A DNA stretch of 36,810 bases from Bacteroidales bacterium (GCA_024400545.1 JAKSMO010000023.1:1-36810); one strand, 5' to 3'. Counted from the first letter of the stretch, positions 1 through 8,034 are shown. The notes: generated by a model not told the origin, from the sequence alone. Program-made: numbers and translations.

Positions 1-649
1 CCATCGATATATCCATAAGGTTGTTCAAGTCGCTGAACACGCTCACCTTGCCGAACTTGGTCACGCCCGTAAGCATGGCAAACTGTATGTGCTCGTCCAT
101 CGATTTCAGGGCACCATAAAAACCCTTCAATGTGGCACGATAGGCATCCTGCAGTTCGGCATTGTCGATGGCCTGCAGCATGGGCTTGTCATATTCGTCC
201 ACCAGTATCACGGTGCGGAGGCCGGTCTTCTCGTGGGCATTACGAATCACCTTCTCAAAGCGCATACCCAATGGTAGATCACGATTTGTGGCACCATAGA
301 TTTCTTCCCATTCGCAGAGGGAGTCGTCTAACTTCTGCGTCAACACCTTAGGACTGTCATACTTGTTGGTATTCAAATCAAGATAGAGCACAGGGTGCTT
401 CTTCCAATCTTTCTCCACGGTGCTGATATACAGCCCGTCAAATAGTTCGCGCTTGCCCTCGTAGTAGCATTTGATGGTGGACAGCAGCAGACTTTTGCCG
501 AATCGGCGTGGACGGGAAAGGAAGTAATAACGATTGGTGTGGGTCAGGTCGTATACCTGGCGTGTCTTATCAACATATTGATAGCCATCGTTGCGAAGGC
601 TTTCAAATCCTTGTATTCCAATCGGAAGTCGCTGCAAAGTAGTGCCCAT
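1..649 (-). CDS. AAA-ATPase-like / PD-(D/E)XK family protein, copy A (partial, C-terminus outside window)
   Basis: Only the N-terminal 216 codons lie in the window; the reading frame is open through the left edge. The ATG at 647-649 and the first residues match the full-length gene at 1109-2665, and 1-649 aligns to 2017-2665 without an indel. The Walker A-like motif RPRRFGKS is present near residue 46 and the Walker B-like motif ILVDEYDKP near residue 148. About residues 93-142 differ clearly from copy B while the flanks are almost identical, and the frame is kept, so this copy looks functional rather than decayed. Family knowledge: these proteins (AAA-ATPase_like plus a C-terminal PD-(D/E)XK nuclease domain) occur in many copies in Bacteroidales genomes, and their biological role is not established. 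Confidence is high for family, low for function. Confidence 0.85.
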   Translation of the reverse strand, partial: MGTTLQRLPIGIQGFESLRNDGYQYVDKTRQVYDLTHTNRYYFLSRPRRFGKSLLLSTIKCYYEGKRELFDGLYISTVEKDWKKHPVLYLDLNTNKYDSPKVLTQKLDDSLCEWEEIYGATNRDLPLGMRFEKVIRNAHEKTGLRTVILVDEYDKPMLQAIDNAELQDAYRATLKGFYGALKSMDEHIQFAMLTGVTKFGKVSVFSDLNNLMDISM

Positions 650-730
650 AATAATTAGTATTAACCTTTGTATAACGCAAACAATGCCGAATTATTGTAT
701 GGCTATTTCGTTGCATCGGATTTTTCAGCT

Positions 731-778
731 TTATTGAGGAATACCGAAGGCCATGTACATCTTCTTTTTGTGTTCTGT
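731..778 (-). pseudogene. Relic of a lipoprotein gene 3' end (copy A)
   Basis: Read on the minus strand, this encodes TEHKKKMYMAFGIPQ followed by TAA. The intact lipoprotein at 3721-4398 ends TKHKKKMYVDFGVPH followed by TAA. The homology continues past the stop codon (672-730 equals 3662-3720 almost exactly). Upstream in gene direction the relic is cut off by the palindromic repeat that begins at 779. Only the last 15 codons survive here. Confidence 0.75.
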
Positions 779-1028
779 TGCATCGGATTTGCAATCCGAT
801 GCTTCCTATTATTAGGATTTGCAATCCGCAGATTAATAATCCAGTCAAACACAATATTGTTGATTGATTAATGCGGATAGCAAACATTGTGAAGAGCGAG
901 CGCAGAACTGAGCTTGCTCAAGTTATGCCGAGCCGCAACAATGTCAGCGAAGCTAATCCTTATAGTAAAGGGTGTCGGATTGCAAATCCGACACAACGAT
1001 AGGCGGCCAGAACATCCGTGAGGACGGG
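779..1028. repeat. Palindromic intergenic repeat element, long form
   Basis: The element contains a perfect 10-bp inverted repeat at 780-802 (GCATCGGATT, loop TGC), a shorter one at 815-827 (GGATT TGC AATCC), and a second perfect 10-bp inverted repeat at 972-994 (GTGTCGGATT, loop GCA). The right edge is GAGGACGGG at 1028, beyond which copies A and B have unrelated flanks. Such GGATTGCAAATCC palindromes resemble REP/BIME-type repeats; I recall similar repeats in other Bacteroidales but could not check. No coding potential is convincing. Confidence 0.7.
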
Positions 1029-1032
1029 TGTT

Positions 1033-1085
1033 TTGCTTAGATGCTTAGTAGTTGTTGCAACGTCTAAGCAATTAAACTACTAAGC
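1033..1085. other. Two interleaved inverted repeats (pseudoknot-capable)
   Basis: TTGCTTAGA (1033-1041) pairs with TCTAAGCAA (1063-1071), and GCTTAGTAGTT (1043-1053) pairs with AACTACTAAGC (1075-1085). The two perfect stems are interleaved rather than nested, so a transcript could form an H-type pseudoknot or choose between two hairpins. The site lies just downstream of the ATPase gene ending at 1109 (minus strand) and could serve as its 3' end structure. No U-tract is obvious. Confidence 0.5.
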
Positions 1086-1108
1086 GGATAAACTAAACAA
1101 TAAACCAA

Positions 1109-2665
1109 TCACTCCACCACATACCGCTCAATATTGCGGTGCTCTTTGGAGAAGTTGAGGCCTACGCGCACTATCTGTTGGCCGTCAAGCTCAAAGGGGA
1201 GGGTGTAGTTGCGATCTTTGATCTGCTCCAAAGCATCCTCGGCTGTGCCGTCTAGTTTGAACTCCATCACATAGCAGAACTTCGGCGCTTTCAGCACCAG
1301 GTCTATACGACCGCGACTGGTGCGGTACTCAGCCTGCACATAAAAGCCCATCAGCTTGGCCACTATCCACACCACGTTTTGATAATGATTCTCCAAGTCT
1401 TTTATCAATTCGTATGGCGTGTCGGCAAAGAGGCTGCGCAAGCGCTCCAAGAACTGCTCGGTGCGGCCGGCCTCTACATCTTCAACAAAACGTTGAATGT
1501 TGAAAGCTGTGTCGCTCTCAGAAATAGGAGTATAGTACGACATCAGATAATCTACAAAGCCCTCTTCGACCTCCTGGTTGGGAAACCCTAACGTATAGGT
1601 CTGGAAACGATCGTCGTAACCTTTGATGGTGAGGTATCCGCTCTGATAGATGACAGGGATGGGGTTGGTGCTGTTGGCATCGATGCTATTGAGCACCTTG
1701 GCCGAAGTCTGGCAGGTGGCCATGTGCTCGAGATTGTAGTTATGTGTGCGCAGCAGGTAGGCCAGATAGGTGGGTGTGCCGGTCTCAAACCAGTAGCTGC
1801 CGAATTCAAATCGGTCGAATGTGTTCAGCACACTAAAGGGGTTGTAAACACCCAATGCGGCCGGATGGAAATGATAGCCATCATACAGCTTCCGCAGTCG
1901 CAACACACATTCATCGTGGTTCAGACTGTTGGCCTCGGCTAGGCGGTCAATGTGGTTTGGAAAGTTTTCCAGGAGTTCCTGCTCGGTGATGCCGCAAATG
2001 TCGTAATAGCGGCGATCCATCGATATATCCATAAGGTTGTTCAAGTCGCTGAACACGCTCACCTTGCCGAACTTGGTCACGCCCGTAAGCATGGCAAACT
2101 GTATGTGCTCGTCCATCGATTTCAGGGCACCATAAAAACCCTTCAATGTGGCTCGGTAGGCATCCTGCAGCTCGGCATTGCCAATGGCCTGCAGCATGGG
2201 CTTGTCATATTCGTCCACCAGTATCACGGTGCGAAGGCCGGTCTTCTCGTGGGCACGGCGGATAACGCCTTGGAATCGGCGTCCCAGACCAATCTCTTCA
2301 GGATTCTTGCCATATAGGCCTTCCCATTCGCACAGCACCTCGTTAAGCAGCTGTTCCAGCACCTCGGGCCGGTCATATTTCTCTGTATTCAAATCAAGAT
2401 AGAGCACCGGGTGCTTCTTCCACTCCTTCTCCACGGTGCTGATATACAGCCCGTCAAATAGTTCGCGCTTGCCTTCGTAGTAGCATTTGATAGTGGACAG
2501 CAGCAGACTTTTGCCGAATCGGCGTGGACGGGAAAGGAAGTAATAACGATTGGTGTGGGTCAGGTCGTATACCTGGCGTGTCTTATCAACATATTGATAG
2601 CCATCGTTGCGAAGGCTTTCAAATCCTTGTATTCCAATCGGAAGTCGCTGCAAAGTAGTGCCCAT
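1109..2665 (-). CDS. AAA-ATPase-like / PD-(D/E)XK nuclease family protein, copy B
   Basis: A 518-residue protein. Residues 46-53 (RPRRFGKS) form the Walker A-like P-loop and 148-155 (ILVDEYDK) the Walker B-like motif, as in the AAA-ATPase_like domain. Near the C-terminus, D455 in GRIDLVL, followed by E468 and K470 in VMEFK, give the D...ExK pattern of the PD-(D/E)XK nuclease fold. Length and domain order fit the common Bacteroidales family often labelled 'ATP-binding protein'. The ATG at 2663-2665 is the same start as in copy A. Its function is not established; a nuclease or defence-like role is only inference. It is the 3' partner of a duplicated gene pair, about 460 bp from copy A. Terminal position and lack of neighbours in the same frame suggest it is transcribed alone. 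Confidence 0.9.
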   Translation of the reverse strand: MGTTLQRLPIGIQGFESLRNDGYQYVDKTRQVYDLTHTNRYYFLSRPRRFGKSLLLSTIKCYYEGKRELFDGLYISTVEKEWKKHPVLYLDLNTEKYDRPEVLEQLLNEVLCEWEGLYGKNPEEIGLGRRFQGVIRRAHEKTGLRTVILVDEYDKPMLQAIGNAELQDAYRATLKGFYGALKSMDEHIQFAMLTGVTKFGKVSVFSDLNNLMDISMDRRYYDICGITEQELLENFPNHIDRLAEANSLNHDECVLRLRKLYDGYHFHPAALGVYNPFSVLNTFDRFEFGSYWFETGTPTYLAYLLRTHNYNLEHMATCQTSAKVLNSIDANSTNPIPVIYQSGYLTIKGYDDRFQTYTLGFPNQEVEEGFVDYLMSYYTPISESDTAFNIQRFVEDVEAGRTEQFLERLRSLFADTPYELIKDLENHYQNVVWIVAKLMGFYVQAEYRTSRGRIDLVLKAPKFCYVMEFKLDGTAEDALEQIKDRNYTLPFELDGQQIVRVGLNFSKEHRNIERYVVE

Positions 2666-2942
2666 AATAATTAGTATTAACCTTTGTATAACGCAAACAA
2701 TGCCGAATTATTGTATGGCTATTTCGTTGCATCGGATTTTTCAGCTTTATTGAGGAATACCGAAGGCCATGTACATCTTCTTTTTGTGTTCTGTTGCATC
2801 GGATTTGCAATCCGATGCTTCCTATTATTAGGATTTGCAATCCGCAGATTAATAATCCAGTCAAACACAATATTGTTGATTGATTAATGCGGATTGCAAA
2901 TCCGACACAACGATAGGCGGCCAGAACATCCGTGAGGACGGG
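2017..2942. repeat. Copy B of the long direct duplication
   Basis: Counterpart of 1-1028. It lacks the 102 bp found at 879-980 of copy A, with the junction in the shared pentamer CGGAT. Sequence is nearly identical across the 5' 230 codons of the ATPase except for the patch equivalent to 2255-2386. From about 2493 to 2894 the two copies appear identical. Confidence 0.9.
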
Positions 2943-2990
2943 AATTGATGTCAAGTTTATTAATCCACAAAATCCGGTCCTAAAATAAAT
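2747..2990 (-). pseudogene. Broken lipoprotein paralogue with repeat inserted in it
   Basis: Two fragments match the intact lipoprotein at 3721-4398. Positions 2944 to about 2990 read LF(stop)DRILWINKLDIN against IFLDRHRWWINTLDIN of the intact protein. Positions 2747-2794 read TEHKKKMYMAFGIPQ and then TAA. In the intact gene the two stretches are separated by 13 codons; here 149 bp of palindromic repeat sequence (2795-2943) separates them. The upper fragment also has an in-frame TAG. The rest of the paralogue is gone; the membrane-protein gene at 2999-3592 starts where it would continue. Confidence 0.65.
2795..2942. repeat. Palindromic intergenic repeat element, short form
   Basis: Same element as 779-1028 but 102 bp shorter. 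It keeps the perfect inverted repeat GCATCGGATT/AATCCGATGC at 2796-2818 and a CGGATT-GCA-AATCCG palindrome at 2890-2904. The second palindrome looks like a fusion of the left half of one motif with the right half of another, as expected for a deletion between two CGGAT copies. Confidence 0.7.
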
Positions 2991-2998
2991 TAAATCGA

Positions 2999-3592
2999 TT
3001 ATCGTTTTTTGATGGCTTTGCCATGCCTTCTCCAATAGGTCTTGATAGTTCCGATTATCTTGATGCTGTAGTTGTTGACACAAAACTTGAACACTTCCCC
3101 CATGCGATCGGTGATAGTGATCACACGCCACTCATAATCAATCGATTTAATGTCTTCCCACGCAAGCTCTACCTCAAGGTCGCCATAAGGATAAGCATGC
3201 TTTAATTCCCAAAGGACTTTTTGTATAAACGTAGGATTCTGCAAAGGAGACCATGCCCCTACAACTAACAACTTCTCCTTATCCAAAACCACACGAGACG
3301 ATAGGTCGCGCAGGGCTGAGATGATAAAATACACAAAAAAAGCTATAAACACAATGAGCATAAGGATTACGTCGATATCCTCAGGCACAACAAAACCTCC
3401 CCCAAACAATCCCGAAACCAAGATGTAGAGTAAAAACAAAGTAAAAGCACCGAAGAATACTGCAATAAATACAATACCTCCTGTGGGACGGAATGTAATC
3501 GTCTGGTTGCAGTCTCTATTGGCCTTAGCAAACTTCTTCTCGTACCCTGTTGCAAAAAGATTCAGTATAGACTCTATCAAAGGTGAACTCAT
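2999..3592 (-). CDS. Two-helix membrane protein, possible PH-like C-terminal domain
   Basis: A 197-residue protein with no recognised family name. A short hydrophilic N-terminus is followed by two hydrophobic helices at about residues 38-63 (starting GGIVFIAVFFGAF) and 74-94 (DVILMLIVFIAFFVYF). The C-terminal 100 residues are soluble and strand-rich, with an aromatic and charged pattern (EVELAWEDIKSIDYEWRVITI), as in small bacterial PH-like membrane proteins. The basic tail is RRHGKAIKKR. It likely sits in the inner membrane with the C-terminal domain in the cytoplasm. The gene is flanked on both sides by lipoprotein-gene or relic sequence, so it may have been inserted into that context. Function unknown. 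Confidence 0.7.
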   Translation of the reverse strand: MSSPLIESILNLFATGYEKKFAKANRDCNQTITFRPTGGIVFIAVFFGAFTLFLLYILVSGLFGGGFVVPEDIDVILMLIVFIAFFVYFIISALRDLSSRVVLDKEKLLVVGAWSPLQNPTFIQKVLWELKHAYPYGDLEVELAWEDIKSIDYEWRVITITDRMGEVFKFCVNNYSIKIIGTIKTYWRRHGKAIKKR

Positions 3593-3661
3593 TGATTATA
3601 GGTAGGCTCTTAAAATTCAACTTTTCATTGTAGGCTTTCAGGATGCGGAAGATCTTTCTGC

Positions 3662-3770
3662 ATAACGCAAACAATGCCGAATTATTGTATGGCTATTTCG
3701 TTGCATCGGATTTTTCAGCTTTAATGAGGAACCCCAAAGTCTACGTACATCTTCTTTTTGTGTTTAGTTT
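3662..3770. repeat. Third copy of the lipoprotein 3' end / downstream repeat
   Basis: Positions 3662-3720 repeat 672-730 and 2688-2746 almost base for base, and 3721-3770 align at lower identity with 731-780. In this copy the sequence is in its natural place, covering the last codons of the intact lipoprotein gene and its immediate downstream DNA. It therefore marks the parent of the relics in copies A and B. Confidence 0.75.
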
Positions 3771-4398
3771 GGTAGTGCTTCTGCTCCCCACGAACCGAAA
3801 GGCAGAAATTGATGTCGAGCGTATTGATCCACCAGCGATGCCTATCCAAGAAAATACGGAGTATCAGAGTTTCTTTATATCTATTCGGGGACTTAACCAT
3901 AAGATTCTTGAATGTGCCTGTGCTGATGGTGCATGGAATCTGAGCAATGGTATCCATGCCATTAGGAGCGATAGTGTCGAATGAGCCATAGAGATTTCGC
4001 GGAGCCCAGTTCACTATGTGAAAAGGAATCTCTTTGCCACGTTTGTTTCGTACCGTTACGGAATCAAGGGTAACGGCCTCGCAAGTGTCAGAGTAGATGG
4101 AGATGTGATAGGAGTAGTGATTATCTACATAGCGTAACTGTTGATTCTCATAAAACAGAGCGGCAAATCTGAAAATTGGAGAGAGGATTGGTATATGGTG
4201 GGGCTCATCAATCTTACTCCAAAGGCGAATTGGCATGCCGTTTGCATCGTAGGTAATAGTATCCTCTCTTAGCGGACTGAATCTGTCCCAAGAGTCACCG
4301 GTTTGCGTCGCCATCTCCACCGACACACACGATGTGAACATAATCGTGCCGAACAGTAGGGCCGCTGTCAAGAATATGCGTAGAGTTTTCTGCTTCAT
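3721..4398 (-). CDS. Hypothetical lipoprotein
   Basis: A 225-residue protein. The N-terminus MKQKTLRIFLTAALLFG is basic then hydrophobic and leads to a lipobox-like FTSC with Cys at about residue 24, so a lipid-anchored envelope protein is likely. The mature part is soluble, with no family I recognise. It contains a stretch on residue side chains SVTVRNKRGKEIPFHIVNW and ends HKKKMYVDFGVPH. It follows the symporter gene by 47 bp on the same strand and may be the distal gene of that transcript. A broken paralogue sits at 2747-2990 and a shorter relic at 731-778, so the family has been copied locally. Function unknown. Confidence 0.75.
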   Translation of the reverse strand: MKQKTLRIFLTAALLFGTIMFTSCVSVEMATQTGDSWDRFSPLREDTITYDANGMPIRLWSKIDEPHHIPILSPIFRFAALFYENQQLRYVDNHYSYHISIYSDTCEAVTLDSVTVRNKRGKEIPFHIVNWAPRNLYGSFDTIAPNGMDTIAQIPCTISTGTFKNLMVKSPNRYKETLILRIFLDRHRWWINTLDINFCLSVRGEQKHYQTKHKKKMYVDFGVPH

Positions 4399-4445
4399 GG
4401 TCTGCTAAATTATTTGATTATTATTACTTTTAAATCTTAAATACT

Positions 4446-5909
4446 TTATTCTTCCTCCCAAAACTCGGCATTTTTGATGCCTAGGTCTTTGGGGGTGAAC
4501 TTGGGGTTCTTGATGCCGGAGCGCTTCTGGCGCTCGTAGTCTTTCAGGATTCGGAAGGACTGGGGCGAGAGGAGCAGGATGACGATGATGTTGATCCATG
4601 CCATGAGGCCTACGCCCATGTCGCCAAGGCTCCAGATGGTGTTAGCCTCCTTAAGGCTGCCAAAGAGTACAGCACTGACAAATACAACACGCAGCACGCC
4701 GATAATCACCTTCTCGCGGCGAGGGTGTGCGGCTTGGTTCTTGCTGAAGAGATACACCAGGTTGGTCTCAGCATAATAATAGTAGGCCATCACGGTGGTG
4801 AAGGCAAAGAAGAACAACGTGATGCTGATGACAATACCACCCCAGCCCTGGCCCAGCAGGGTGCTGAGAGCCGCAATGGTGTAGTCAACGCCCGGCTGGC
4901 CGAGTTCGGCCACGCCGCTCTGCACCAGATAACCTCCCGTGGCGGGGTCAACCACATTGTAGCACTTGGTGGCCAGCAGCATGACGGCAGTGGCTGTGCA
5001 TACCAAGAGGGTATCGACATATACCGAGAAACCCTGCACCAAGCCTTGCTTCACCGGGTGATCCACCTTGGCGGCGGCGGCCACGATGGGGGCGGTGCCT
5101 TGTCCGGCCTCATTGCTGTAGATGCCACGTTTCACTCCCCAGGCAATGGCGGCACCGATGATGCCACCCAGCACCTCGTGGGTGCCGAAAGCTCCGCGGA
5201 TCATGTCGCTGAAGGCGGCAGGTACGGCCTGGTAGTTGACCACCAGCACCACTATGGCAAGGATGATATAGGCAATAGCCATGAAGGGAGTGACCAGTTC
5301 CGCCACCTTGGAGATGCGCTTCACGCCACCAATCACCACCAAGGCGATAAGGGAGGCCACGGCCACACCCATTATCCAGGGGGCAATGTGGAAGGTATTG
5401 GAGAACGACATGGCGATGCTGTTGCTATGGATGGGAGGCAGGCACATAGAGCACACCAGCACCGTGATGACGGCAAAGGCCACAGCCAGCCAGCGGCAGT
5501 TCAGTCCCTTCTCGATATAATATGCGGGGCCGCCGCGCAGCTGGTCGCCGTGGCGGGTCTTGTATATCTGCGCCAGCGTGGCCTCGGCAAAGGCTGTGCC
5601 CGCACCCAGAAAGGCGATAATCCACATCCACACAATGGCGCCTGGGCCGCCAAAGCCTATGGCCATGGCCACACCCACTATGTTGCCCGTGCCCACACGG
5701 CCCGAGAGGGCCAAAGCAAAGGCCTGGAATGAGGAGATGCCCTCGCGCTTGCTTTTGTCGTTCTTGAATAGCAACTTAATCATCTCACCGAAATGGCGCA
5801 CTTGCACAAATCGTGTGCCAAATGAGAAATAGAGAGCGCCTATCAAACACAGCCCTACCAAGGGCCAACTCCATACGTATTCGTTGAGGGTGAGAATGAT
5901 TTTATCCAT
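4446..5909 (-). CDS. Sodium:alanine/glycine symporter (AGCS family)
   Basis: A 487-residue polytopic inner-membrane protein, the usual AGCS length. Family hallmarks are GRVGTGNIVGVA at about residues 70-81 and GGPGAIVWMW at 87-96, followed by GAGTAFAEATLAQIYK. About ten or more hydrophobic segments are spread to residue 450. Family knowledge: Na+ (or H+)-coupled uptake of alanine or glycine. The start ATG (5907-5909) lies 6 bp downstream of the stop of the fimbrillin/GLUG lipoprotein gene, so co-transcription with the upstream peptidase set is likely. Amino-acid uptake next to a secreted peptidase is a sensible pairing, but this is inference. Confidence 0.93.
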   Translation of the reverse strand: MDKIILTLNEYVWSWPLVGLCLIGALYFSFGTRFVQVRHFGEMIKLLFKNDKSKREGISSFQAFALALSGRVGTGNIVGVAMAIGFGGPGAIVWMWIIAFLGAGTAFAEATLAQIYKTRHGDQLRGGPAYYIEKGLNCRWLAVAFAVITVLVCSMCLPPIHSNSIAMSFSNTFHIAPWIMGVAVASLIALVVIGGVKRISKVAELVTPFMAIAYIILAIVVLVVNYQAVPAAFSDMIRGAFGTHEVLGGIIGAAIAWGVKRGIYSNEAGQGTAPIVAAAAKVDHPVKQGLVQGFSVYVDTLLVCTATAVMLLATKCYNVVDPATGGYLVQSGVAELGQPGVDYTIAALSTLLGQGWGGIVISITLFFFAFTTVMAYYYYAETNLVYLFSKNQAAHPRREKVIIGVLRVVFVSAVLFGSLKEANTIWSLGDMGVGLMAWINIIVILLLSPQSFRILKDYERQKRSGIKNPKFTPKDLGIKNAEFWEEE

Positions 5910-5915
5910 AATATT

Positions 5916-7793
5916 TTAGAATTGAAGTTCGGGTGATACTGTGTTACTGGTTGGGTTGGTCCATTGCATGAGCTGGGCCTGTGAGTCGTAGTTATTGAGC
6001 AATACGCCCAACATCGTACCATTGATGCTGTAGGTGTTGGTCATCTTACAGTTGCCTTGGATGAGATTGCCGTCAGACTGACCTGTGGCAACGAGTTTGT
6101 GTGGGTAGTAGCAATGGCTGATAATGGTGCCGGTGCTGTTGTCGCCGCATATATCGGCTATTTGCTGGGCACTGCCATTTATCTGGTCATAGATGCCGAG
6201 GTAGCAGTTGCTCACCTGGCTACTGGCGTCGGTGCGACCCACTATGCCGCCGATAAAAGCACCGGTGGCCGACAACACATAGTTGTCGCTTGTGGTGGTG
6301 TTAAGTCGGGTGTAGCAGTTGCGCAATAGGCTGTTGAGCAGGTGTCCTGCTATGCCTCCCAGGCGGGTGGATTCATGGGCGTTGGCAATGGCGATGGATG
6401 CTCCGCAATGGCAGTTTTGGATGATGCCTTGGCTGGTGGTTTCTGCCACCATACTACCCACAATGCCGCCAATATAGCTGGCCGAAGTGGGGAGGTTGGT
6501 GAAGGTGACCTGGCCCAGAATGCGGCAGTGGTCGATAGTGCTGCGTACGGCATGGGCGCAAATCACACCGGCGGCACTCTGTCCGTTGGCGTCAATGGCT
6601 GCTTCATTCACCGTAAGGTTAGATACGACAGCATCGTGGCTCACATAACCAAAAAGACCAGAGGTGGCCGATAGGTTGGAGATAGTATGATTGTTGCCGT
6701 TGAAGTGCCCGGTAAAATTGCTGTGGGCCGTGCCGATAGGGGAGAGAACGGCTCCGCTGGCATCGATATCATTTTGGAGCGAATACCAAGCGTTGCTGAA
6801 AGCCTTGGCTGAGCCCAGGGGCTGATAGTCCTTGGCCACCAGCTGCTGTATGCTTTGGAGGTCTTGGATGGAGGAAATCTGGTAGGGCAGGGCTTGTGTG
6901 CCTTTGCCGTTGAGCACCATGGTGTGGGCGGGGTCGGCCAGATTGATATTGATGGGCACCATGGTGTTGCGCCCGAAACAGCCAGAGGCTTCGCTGCTCT
7001 GTTGGTGGCTGAATTCATACACTATTGTGTTAGGCTCGTTGGTCACGGGCGAAGCGGCCACCTCAATAGTAAACCTATTGCCGTGATAGGCTTGGGTGGG
7101 AGGAATCACTACAAATAATGTCGCCGAAGCGCCAGCCGATAGCTGCAGCTGGTTGTTGACTGCCAGGGTCATGCTGCGGTTGTCGTCGTTGCTTGCAATG
7201 CTGTTGTAGATAAGGCTGGGTGCGCCATCGGCCATGCCTGTAATGTTGAACGAGCCAGACAATGGGGCAAGGTCGTCGCTGACAGTGACAGAGCCGATGC
7301 TGAGGGGGAGGCTGTAGTTGTTGGTCACTCTTACTTTCAGCGCCACACAGGCATTCTTGAAGACAATATTGCCAGTGCCGCTGTTCAGGTATGCCGCCAT
7401 GATGGTGGGCACCTGTTGGTTGCCCTGTGGGTCGGTGGCATAGGTCTGCACGGAGGGTACGATGAGGTTAGTGATACAGCTGCTGTTGAGCGTGGTAGCT
7501 TCGGTGGCCATGCTGGCAGGGCAGAAGGCCACATAGCCATTGTCGTTGTAAGGTATTTCGTTCAGCCTACAGCTGGTGCGTTCGTCGTTGATTACGATGG
7601 TGCGGGTGACGTCGTTGATGCGCACTTGGTCGCCATTGCTCCAACAGCTGTAGTCCTCGTTGTTGATATAGGTCTTGGACCCACTTTGATAGGGGGTGGT
7701 GTTCACTGTGAGGGATACGAAGGCTTCCTCCTTGTTGCAACCCGCCATTGCGCACATGGCCAGTATGATGGTGATGAGGGATATTCTTTTCAT
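5916..7793 (-). CDS. Fimbrillin-like / GLUG-motif lipoprotein
   Basis: A 625-residue protein if read from the ATG at 7791-7793; an upstream TTG at 7806-7808 would add five residues but overlaps the previous gene. MKRISLITIILAMCAMAGC is a lipoprotein signal with lipobox MAGC and Cys at residue 19. Residues about 25-270 resemble the N-terminal part of Bacteroidetes fimbrillin-like (Mfa-like) proteins: a SLTVNTTP start, CWSNGDQVRIND, GYVAFCPA. Around residues 355-395 is a GLUG-like repeat (FNGNNHTISNLSATSGLFGY), with further GGI-G-x-x-A repeats to about 540. It is likely exported and surface-displayed, either as a fimbrial subunit-like or an adhesin-like protein. It starts 4 bp after the stop of the 68-residue gene and ends 6 bp before the symporter start. 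Confidence 0.8.
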   Translation of the reverse strand: MKRISLITIILAMCAMAGCNKEEAFVSLTVNTTPYQSGSKTYINNEDYSCWSNGDQVRINDVTRTIVINDERTSCRLNEIPYNDNGYVAFCPASMATEATTLNSSCITNLIVPSVQTYATDPQGNQQVPTIMAAYLNSGTGNIVFKNACVALKVRVTNNYSLPLSIGSVTVSDDLAPLSGSFNITGMADGAPSLIYNSIASNDDNRSMTLAVNNQLQLSAGASATLFVVIPPTQAYHGNRFTIEVAASPVTNEPNTIVYEFSHQQSSEASGCFGRNTMVPININLADPAHTMVLNGKGTQALPYQISSIQDLQSIQQLVAKDYQPLGSAKAFSNAWYSLQNDIDASGAVLSPIGTAHSNFTGHFNGNNHTISNLSATSGLFGYVSHDAVVSNLTVNEAAIDANGQSAAGVICAHAVRSTIDHCRILGQVTFTNLPTSASYIGGIVGSMVAETTSQGIIQNCHCGASIAIANAHESTRLGGIAGHLLNSLLRNCYTRLNTTTSDNYVLSATGAFIGGIVGRTDASSQVSNCYLGIYDQINGSAQQIADICGDNSTGTIISHCYYPHKLVATGQSDGNLIQGNCKMTNTYSINGTMLGVLLNNYDSQAQLMQWTNPTSNTVSPELQF

Positions 7794-7797
7794 AGTT

Positions 7798-8004
7798 CTA
7801 TTCGCCAAAGAAGTTGTAGTTGTCGCCTAAAGAGGAGCTGCCAAAGCTCTCGTTTCTGAAATGGGTTCCGTTCTCATTGGTGTTGGCTCGGAAATTGATG
7901 AGGGCAGTGCCGTCTATCATCATCAGTTCTCCTGATGCATAGTAGCCCTGTTCTACCCTGAATTGCACTACTCTGATAGTGGGTGCTGTGTATGTTGTTC
8001 TCAT
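7798..8004 (-). CDS. Small conserved-type hypothetical protein (68 aa)
   Basis: MRTTYTAPTIRVVQFRVEQG opens a 68-residue protein with no signal peptide or membrane helix; the second half is rich in N, G, S and F and ends DNYNFFGE. Similar short proteins starting with a (K/R)TY-x-x-P-x-I-x-V motif are, from memory, common beside surface-protein genes in Bacteroidales, but none has a known role. It lies 30 bp after the C10 peptidase stop and 4 bp before the lipoprotein start, so it belongs to the same transcript. Its place next to a C10 peptidase makes a role in peptidase control conceivable, without direct support. Confidence 0.65.
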   Translation of the reverse strand: MRTTYTAPTIRVVQFRVEQGYYASGELMMIDGTALINFRANTNENGTHFRNESFGSSSLGDNYNFFGE

Positions 8005-8034
8005 AATATGAAATTCGTGATTAAGGGGTCGGTA

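Larger units (their letters stand above)
1..1028. repeat. Copy A of a long direct duplication
   Basis: This segment aligns with 2017-2942. Positions 1-878 match with a constant offset of 2016, and 981-1028 match with an offset of 1914, because 102 bp (879-980) exist only in this copy. It covers the start of the ATPase gene, its upstream region, a lipoprotein-gene relic and a palindromic repeat element. Similarity stops after GAGGACGGG at 1028. A divergent patch lies at about 239-370. The left limit is outside the window. Confidence 0.9.

Noticed and set aside
603-887. ORF of 94 codons across the repeat block, repeated at 2619-3131
   Set aside because: It runs through palindromic repeats and over the ATPase start; its translation is the repeat itself.
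650-1108. CRISPR array
   Set aside because: The GGATTGCAAATCC palindromes are few, unevenly spaced and without similar-length spacers; no cas genes are nearby.
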